64,000 nucleotides of DNA. Source: Grifola frondosa (taxonomy: Eukaryota > Basidiomycota > Agaricomycetes > Polyporales > Grifolaceae). The notes under the pieces are model-generated. The model saw only the letters and a list, made by a program, of their open reading frames with translations, did no database searches and was not told where the DNA came from. Of this stretch, positions 57,340 to 64,000 are shown one piece after another (within the stretch, counting starts at the first letter, position 1; each line of letters starts with the position of its first letter). The position numbers and the translations under genes are program-made. The DNA lies in NCBI GenBank assembly GCA_001683735.1, contig LUGG01000013.1:248001-312000 (forward strand), given 5' to 3'.

Positions 57340-59481
57340 ATGGAGCATGAATCCGGGGACTCATACGTTCGACGCATCGCAGGCTACATCCGAACTCACG
57401 AGCGGGGACTTGCAGCCGCTGCAATATCTCGCAAACGGCGGACGAAGGCAGTCACAGATACCTCGGTATTCAATCCTATGGCGTGGTTCGCTGCTGACAA
57501 TACCGATCCTCTAAATGCGAAACCAGTCATCCTGTCGTTCGACCAGCATCACCTGTTCTACCTGCTGATGCGTTTCGAAGCATTGGGCTTCCCCGTTGGT
57601 TCGCTTGACGTGAGAGTGGAGGATTCGTCTCGACCAATGAACTATATCAGTATAACCTCTGGCTCAGACAAGTCCGAAACTCTTTCCCTATTATCATTCC
57701 GTTCGTCTCTATCAGCTGTCTCTCGCCTATCTCTCGGTGCAAGTTGGTGGGGCAGCCCATCACCCCCAAGCGTGGATGCCGAACTCAAGTATATCTACAG
57801 CAGCTTCACAAAATTGCCCGCGTTGACTCTCCATGCTCCGGAGGCAAAGCTGATAGCAGAGCTGGCCAATGACGCTCCGAACGAGAATGCACTACCTCTG
57901 GACGCGTTCAAGAACTTACAGAGTTTGCAGTGTGTGGATATAGATCCCCGCACACTGCTCGGCTGGGACAGGCTTGCAGAAAGCCTGAAGAGTCTCACCG
58001 TGAAGCGCAGCGGTCTGGAGGATGTGTCAGACATATTTATCTCTGCGGTCGCAGATGATCAGGCGAGGAGAGAGGGTAGATCAGGCTCGGGGAGAACAAG
58101 GTGGTCATCTCACGGGCCCCAGCGGCAGTCCTCGTTCCATAGCACACAGCTTCCGGAATCAGTTCCCGAGGATGCTGAGGACGCTGAGGCTGATTCAATC
58201 GCTCAAGAAACGCCGAGGCCTTCGACACCTGCGCTTTCACTGAAGTGGGCCTTCCTCCGACATTTGTCTCTCTCGGACAATGCTCTCACATTCCTTCCAA
58301 CATCGCCACTATTGTCCCTCACATCTCTCACCCATCTCGACTTATCGTCTAACCTCTTGGTCTCGGTACCATCCGGCCTGTCCGCTCTCTATAGTCTCGT
58401 CTCCCTGAACCTCTCTGACAACATGATCGATTCTGTGCTGGGCATTTATACGATGCTTGGGCAGGTCCTATACCTTAATCTCTCGCGAAATCGACTGGAG
58501 TCGATATGCGGCCTAGAGCGATTACTGGCTTTGGAGCGCGTCGATCTACGACATAATCTTATCGAAGAGAGTGCAGAGATCGGGAGGCTCGCCACCCTTC
58601 CTAATATTGCGGAGGTGTGGGTTGAAGGCAACCCGCTAGTTGAGATGGAAGAGGGATATCGAATACGGTGCTTCGACTTCTTCTGGAAGGAGAAGAAGGA
58701 CATCTTGTTGGATGGCTCACCACCGGGGTTCTACGAGAAGAGGTATCTTACATCTCCGCCTCCGGAGCAGATGTCTTCCTCCAGACCTCCGTCGGTGGCA
58801 TATTCTCCTCCTGTGGTTGCCGTTGCGAGTTCGTCGACTGTCGGTGGTATGTCCCCAGCGCACAGTGCTGTACACTCTCCAGCGACATCTTCCCCTCCCT
58901 CTCACGCTGCCTCGCCACAGCTGGGCCCGGCGCACGGTAGGGGAAGACGAAAGAAAGCCAAGAGGATTGTGGATCTGGACGGAGCCACCGGTGGCAGCGA
59001 AGGCGGGAGTCCACGGAGTGGTTCGCGTCTGGCAGAGACCGGCCGGCGTTCTGCCGCTGCTACGAAGACTGTGAGCCCCGCCAAACCTACGGCTCCCTCT
59101 ACAGAACCTCTTCCTGAACCTTCCACCTCCCGGGATGCAGAGCCTGCTGCGACTTCCTCCCCTTCGACTCCGGTTGTTCGACCGAAGTCCAAACATAGTC
59201 GACATATGACGGAGTGTATGCCTTCTGTCGACCTTTCGCATGATGGCACCGCTACGGAAACATCCTCGCTCCGGAAATCTGCCACACTGTCTCGAGCCAC
59301 AGCCCGGAGAGCACGAGTGTCTGCATCGGTGTATGAGCCTACAGGAGGGGAGGCGAGTCAGTTCAAGGAGGCTGATGCGTTCCGTGCGCGCATCGAAGCG
59401 TTGCGGTCAGATATGGGTGATGGGTGGTTGAAGGTATTCAATCAGTCTCATCTGGGATCTCCTGGGGTGCCATCCGGGTAA
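57340..59481 (+). CDS. Intronless leucine-rich-repeat protein
   Basis: A single exon of about 714 codons starts MEHESGDSYVRRIAGYIRTH. Residues 340-480 hold five or six leucine-rich repeats (LRHLSLSDNALTFLPTSPLL, LTHLDLSSNLLVSVPSGLSA, LVSLNLSDNMIDSV, VLYLNLSRNRLESICGLERL, LERVDLRHNLIEESAEI), followed by a capping region (EVWVEGNPLVEMEEGYRIRC FDFFW). The last 200 residues are Ser/Pro-rich with a basic cluster (RGRRKKAKRIVDLDG). The layout resembles nischarin- or Sog2-like fungal LRR proteins, but no function is assigned. The open frame extends upstream without a stop to 57244, and the chosen ATG gives the more typical N-terminus. Among multi-exon neighbours, absence of introns is unusual. Confidence 0.85.
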   Translation: MEHESGDSYVRRIAGYIRTHERGLAAAAISRKRRTKAVTDTSVFNPMAWFAADNTDPLNAKPVILSFDQHHLFYLLMRFEALGFPVGSLDVRVEDSSRPMNYISITSGSDKSETLSLLSFRSSLSAVSRLSLGASWWGSPSPPSVDAELKYIYSSFTKLPALTLHAPEAKLIAELANDAPNENALPLDAFKNLQSLQCVDIDPRTLLGWDRLAESLKSLTVKRSGLEDVSDIFISAVADDQARREGRSGSGRTRWSSHGPQRQSSFHSTQLPESVPEDAEDAEADSIAQETPRPSTPALSLKWAFLRHLSLSDNALTFLPTSPLLSLTSLTHLDLSSNLLVSVPSGLSALYSLVSLNLSDNMIDSVLGIYTMLGQVLYLNLSRNRLESICGLERLLALERVDLRHNLIEESAEIGRLATLPNIAEVWVEGNPLVEMEEGYRIRCFDFFWKEKKDILLDGSPPGFYEKRYLTSPPPEQMSSSRPPSVAYSPPVVAVASSSTVGGMSPAHSAVHSPATSSPPSHAASPQLGPAHGRGRRKKAKRIVDLDGATGGSEGGSPRSGSRLAETGRRSAAATKTVSPAKPTAPSTEPLPEPSTSRDAEPAATSSPSTPVVRPKSKHSRHMTECMPSVDLSHDGTATETSSLRKSATLSRATARRARVSASVYEPTGGEASQFKEADAFRARIEALRSDMGDGWLKVFNQSHLGSPGVPSG

Positions 59482-59813
59482 CGTTAATGTGCATGTGAAG
59501 TTGTTTGGATTAATGATCTGGAATGTTTGTGGGACTGTCTCATTGCTATACCAGTTTTTGCGGAGAAGATACTATGTAATGACTGTGCTAGATACTAATA
59601 TTCGCTCTGTATTGCAACGGAGTTTTATGCTGAATGGAGGAAGAGAGCGAGGGCGGCCATCAGCGCGCGGTGTTCGAGGTCTCGAAGGCGTCTGAATTTG
59701 TTGTCGCTTTGCCCGAACTTGAACGCGCCGCGTGAAGTCAATTGAACATCCCTCCCTTTCTTCCTCAAACCTCACCTCCGTCATTCTTTACATTTTTTAC
59801 AGATCGTCAAACT
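59482..59813. other. Intergenic region between LRR and ARF6 genes
   Basis: About 330 bp contain the LRR gene 3' region and a pyrimidine-rich stretch (CTTTCTTCCTC) before the ARF6 ATG. No further gene is seen. Confidence 0.4.
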
Positions 59814-60661
<848 letters not shown>

Positions 60662-61152
60662 CCGGCTCTCCTTTTCGGACATTGGTGTTTCTTCTCGTTA
60701 TCACTTGCTTTATACCCTCAACGTCCTGGTGTTCTTGACTCTAACGGCTCGCATGACGCACGCACGCTCGCACGACGGACTACTCAGTCCACACGCCTCT
60801 TAATCCCCGTTAGCTACCTCGTTTATCGCCATACGTTCCGCACAGTTACCCAATCACCTCTCGATGATACACATATGTATATGCACTTTAATGGATAGGC
60901 GGTGCTCACCTTCGGTTGTCTTCTTTCAATTGTTTTGTGCTTATAACTTCTGTTTTGCAAATACTTATACGGAGAGCTTCGGGTCAATCATCTGTGCTTC
61001 CCAGTCGGATGCTGAGGATTTCAACATAATTTCAACAGACCTTATGTAAGAGACGACCTCTCAACCGTGCTCATTATGACGCCTTACTCGGAATTCAGCC
61101 TCGCTTTAAAGGCTCCTGCGATTCGCTTTCTTTCTTTACAACTGCCACCTCC
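60662..61152. other. Intergenic region between ARF6 and cysteine synthase
   Basis: These 491 bp hold no supported gene. Only short open frames are found. The stretch combines the ARF6 3' region and the promoter of the next gene. Confidence 0.4.
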
Positions 61153-62508
61153 ATGTCCGCCGCACTGGGAGCGAAAGCCTTGACAAGAGGATTCACGTCT
61201 CGCACCGTCGACGGGTTCGTCGGTGCGATCGGGAACACACCACTAGTCAGTCCCCCGACTGCGGAATTCTCACCTGTTCTCACGGCTTATTTTCCCCTCA
61301 GATTCGCCTGAAGAAGCTCTCCGAAAAGACTGGGTGCAACATTGTTGCCAAAGGCGAGTTCCAGAACCCCGGCGGCAGTGTGAAGGATCGTGCTGCCCTG
61401 GGTGTCATCCGGGATGCGGAGAAGAGGGGTCTGTAAGTGCGGCTTTTCTCGCACTTTACCCTCTAATGGTGACCGCATCGGAATTCTTGCAGACTCAAAC
61501 CTGGAGGCACCGTGGTCGAGGGTACTGCAGGGAATACCGGTATCGGTCTGGCACATGTGTGTAGAGCACGGGGATACAGGTGTGTTATCTTCATGCCTAA
61601 CACGCAGGTGAGCACCGCCGGAACGCCTTTCACTACATAGCCAACGGAACGCCTCTGCAGAGCCAAGAAAAGATCGACCTCCTCCGCATGCTCGGTGCGG
61701 AAGTATACCCCGTTCCCGCAGTCGCGTATGAAAATCCAAAAAACTACAACCACCAGGCGCGCGACTTCGCGGCGGACCTCCCTAACGCGATCTGGACTGA
61801 CCAGTTCGACAACACTGCGAACGCGGAGGCGCACTACCTCACGACGGGCCCAGAGATCTGGGAGCAGACGGGCGGGAATGTGGATGCGTTCACCTGTGCG
61901 ACGGGCACAGGCGGCACGCTTGCGGGAATCGGACGCGCGTTGAAGGAGAAGAGCGACGGCAAGACCCAGATCTGGCTCGCTGATCCTCCCGGCAGTATGC
62001 TCTACAGCTATGTGAGCAGCGGCGGAAAGCTGTCCGAGAGGAGTGGTGGTTCCATCACCGAAGGTGCGCTCAGTGCTCAATTGTAGCTGCTGAGATGGCT
62101 GCTAAATTCGTATGACCCATTAGGTATTGGTCAGGGGCGCATCACGAACAATTTGGGCACTTTCGTGAATGAGCTATCGGGAGCGCTCCATATACCTGAC
62201 AACAAGTCGATTGCAATGCTCTACGACCTGCTGGACACCGAGGGCTTGTACCTAGGCGCAAGCTCAGCGCTCAACGTTGTTGCAGCAGTCGAGCTTGCAC
62301 AGAAACTGGGACCTGGTATGATCTATCCTTCCCATCTTTTGTGCCCATCATGCGCTGATCTTCTGGTGTAGGAAAAACCATCGCGACAATTCTCTGTGAC
62401 GGAGCGTATCGTTATCAAAGTAGACTTTTCTCAAAGGCATGGCTAAAAGCGAAAGAGCTGGAAGCCGCCATCCCCGAACATTTGAAGAAGTATGCTGTAT
62501 TAGACTGA
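61153..62508 (+). CDS. PLP-dependent cysteine synthase-like enzyme
   Basis: The start [20 protein letters not shown] may be a mitochondrial targeting sequence. The fold-type II PLP core has [34 protein letters not shown] with the Schiff-base lysine, [14 protein letters not shown] for substrate-loop binding, [36 protein letters not shown] and [16 protein letters not shown] that grips the PLP phosphate. The C-terminal part has [18 protein letters not shown] and [20 protein letters not shown], ending [10 protein letters not shown]. It should make cysteine from O-acetylserine (or a related activated serine) and sulfide. It is closest in pattern to the Cys12-type fungal cysteine synthases. Six exons, all GT-AG, keep the frame. 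Confidence 0.92.
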
Positions 62509-62600
62509 TTATAATATGTGATAGTATTGTATGAATTGGTTGAGCTTTTGTGGTACTTTTGGGATTAGATAATATAAATAATTATATGCATGCTTACACG

Positions 62601-62689
62601 ACACTGATGGTGAAACGGTATCATGCTTGCCTTCCATCTCCCTCACCCACACGTAGCAAGCGGCGCGGGTTCGACTCCCGCTCAGTGTA
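62601..62689 (+). tRNA. tRNA-Gly (TCC) with intron
   Basis: The acceptor stem ACACTGA pairs perfectly with TCAGTGT, followed by discriminator A. The D-arm includes GGTGAAACGGTATC. The anticodon stem CTTGC/GCAAG closes the loop CTTCCA...A, interrupted by an intron of about 18 bases (62637-62654 approximately). The T-arm is GCGGG TTCGACT CCCGC. The anticodon TCC reads glycine GGA and GGG codons. Confidence 0.88.
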
Positions 62690-62693
62690 TTTT
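62690..62693 (+). terminator. RNA polymerase III terminator of tRNA-Gly
   Basis: A TTTT run begins directly after the discriminator base. Confidence 0.55.
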
Positions 62694-62776
62694 ATTCCTT
62701 GTTTTATTGAGCCTTGCGATGAAGCATTCCCCTAGCGATATGTGACACTACCATGCACTTGTGCAAATATTATAAT

Positions 62777-64000
62777 TTACATGATCTCGTCCAGACTCAT
62801 TTCGGCGATAGGAGCAATCTGGGTCTGAAGATGAAGAAGGCCCGCATCAGTACATTCTCCTGCGTTCGTACTTTGTGGTGCAAGTGGAACACGAGTAACA
62901 CGAGTAATCATTGTACGTGGCTTGATCTCCTGCGGCACTGCGACAGACTTGTATAGCTCCAACTCATGCCGCAAGTCATCGTTGTCCGCAAGCACTGCAT
63001 CTCTGTCACGACTCGACATCAGAAGTTTCTACACGGGATGACAGGTCAGCAACGGAGAACCCGTATACGACGAAAACTGAAGGCATACCTGCTTCGCGTC
63101 ATGCAGCTCTCTCCGAATCCTGTCCACATATACTATGCGTTGTGCTGGGTTGTTATGTCCGATAATTTCGGCATTGAACTTGCTTAGACGTTGCGCCTCT
63201 TCCTCAGCAAGAGCATTCCGCGCGATCAAGGCGTCGACCTCTTCCGTGAGGCTAATATAAGCCTCCTGGTATCTCTCAGCCTCAGCAAGGTCCAAGGTCA
63301 GCCTATCGCCGAAAGATTTAGCGTATCATAGTTTGAATGGCCGAGCGAACTCACTGCTCGACCTCTGACTTGAACACCTCTTCTGCTTGCTTGGCCTTCT
63401 GAACGGCCCCGGCGAGCCGACGATTTGCTTCCTTCTCCTTCTGCAGGCTTTGCTCGACCTTGGACACTGTAGTTTGCATGTCGGTTTGCGTAGCTTCCAG
63501 CTGCTTCTTCAGATCGTTACTCGCTGCTTGAGCCACCTCAAGCAACGCAGCCTTCTCCGATAGCACATGCTGAGACTCAGCATGTTCCACTTGAAGCGAT
63601 GCCAAAGTTGCCCGGACCTCCTTGTTAGTACTTTCCACATCAGAAAGCCGCTTCGCATGTTGCTGCAATCGCGACTCTGCTTCCTCGATGCCCTTGACGA
63701 GAGCTGAGCCATGTAGCAACAGGACATCGCTCCGAAGGCGATAGAATTTGGCCCATGCCCCGACGTCAGACCTTAGGGCGTGTTCGGACGTGAGTTCTGA
63801 GCAGCGTAGTTCTTGTCCGATGGCCGCGAGATTCTCTTCAAGATCCCGATACACATTGGCATCTGAGCGCGTCTGTAGAGCCTCCCGCAAAGCCTGACGA
63901 TAGAAATCCATCGCAGTCTCTTCGCGTATTCGCTAGCAAGAACGCATTGTCCTCCTTCGTATGCCGGACCAGATTCGCGATTTCGATGACCTGCTCTCCG
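62777..64000 (-). CDS. HMMR/RHAMM-like coiled-coil protein, 5' end outside the window
   Basis: The three C-terminal exons are visible. The first (63351 to beyond 63911) is almost entirely heptad coiled coil (for example ESRLQQHAKRLSDVEST, KAALLEVAQAASNDLKKQLE). The second ends with LSKFNAEIIGHNNPAQRIVY and VDRIRRELHDAKQ, the conserved core of the HMMR C-terminal domain (N-x-E-x-x-GH-N-x-x-Q). The last exon (62777-63019) gives KLLMSSRDRDAVLADNDDLR and ends ISPIAEMSLDEIM-like sequence (APIAEMSLDEIM). Animal RHAMM/HMMR is a spindle-pole microtubule-binding protein; fungal relatives are mostly uncharacterised. The frame appears to break near 63912-63935, where LVRHTKEDNAFLLA precedes MDFYRQAL in another frame. 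Confidence 0.75.

Overview
The window is nuclear DNA of a filamentous basidiomycete, most likely an Agaricomycete. Genes are dense on both strands (about one per 2.5 kb) and carry many 45-65 bp GT-AG introns. Families typical of mushrooms are present: a DUF6533 seven-helix membrane protein, a caspase-domain protein, a GtaA-like glutaminase with a C-terminal membrane anchor, a secreted GH18 enzyme, an R3H-associated protein and a large AlkB-like oxygenase. I place 24 protein genes, two of them cut by the window edges, and two intron-containing tRNA genes. There is no sign of CRISPR, insertion sequences or transposon proteins.

Layout. 1-7.4 kb: the end of an unknown gene, a PH/coiled-coil protein, a DUF6533 protein and the mitochondrial ATP synthase delta subunit. 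7.6-15.4 kb: an AlkB-like 2OG oxygenase with zinc-ribbon-like cysteine clusters, the tRNA methyltransferase TRM11, and the SWIM-domain Shu-complex protein SWS1. 15.6-24.2 kb: a CDCA7-type zinc finger/DDT-WHIM chromatin protein, TIM17, a WBP4-like U1 zinc-finger protein and DNA polymerase kappa. 24.6-32.6 kb: a caspase-like protein, ATG6/Beclin and glutamate-cysteine ligase. 33.5-46.3 kb: membrane-anchored glutaminase, RraA-like aldolase, VanZ-like protein, an Mmc1-like mitochondrial protein, tRNA-Lys, a GH18 enzyme and an R3H-associated protein. 46.8-64 kb: chitin synthase, a probable TPP1/Tpz1 shelterin subunit, RAD23, an LRR protein, ARF6, cysteine synthase, tRNA-Gly and a HMMR-like coiled coil.

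This is a housekeeping neighbourhood, not a pathogenicity or metabolite cluster. Several genes concern genome maintenance (AlkB-like, SWS1, POLK, RAD23, the CDCA7-like protein, the putative shelterin subunit), but strands and spacing do not suggest one co-regulated unit. Two genes touch thiol metabolism (GSH1 and cysteine synthase), about 30 kb apart.

Many conserved genes, including the essential TIM17, contain single-base reading-frame breaks, several inside runs of 3-6 identical bases. Assembly indels are the simplest reading. Exon models that cross these points are therefore composite. All CDS coordinates run from start codon to stop codon and include introns.
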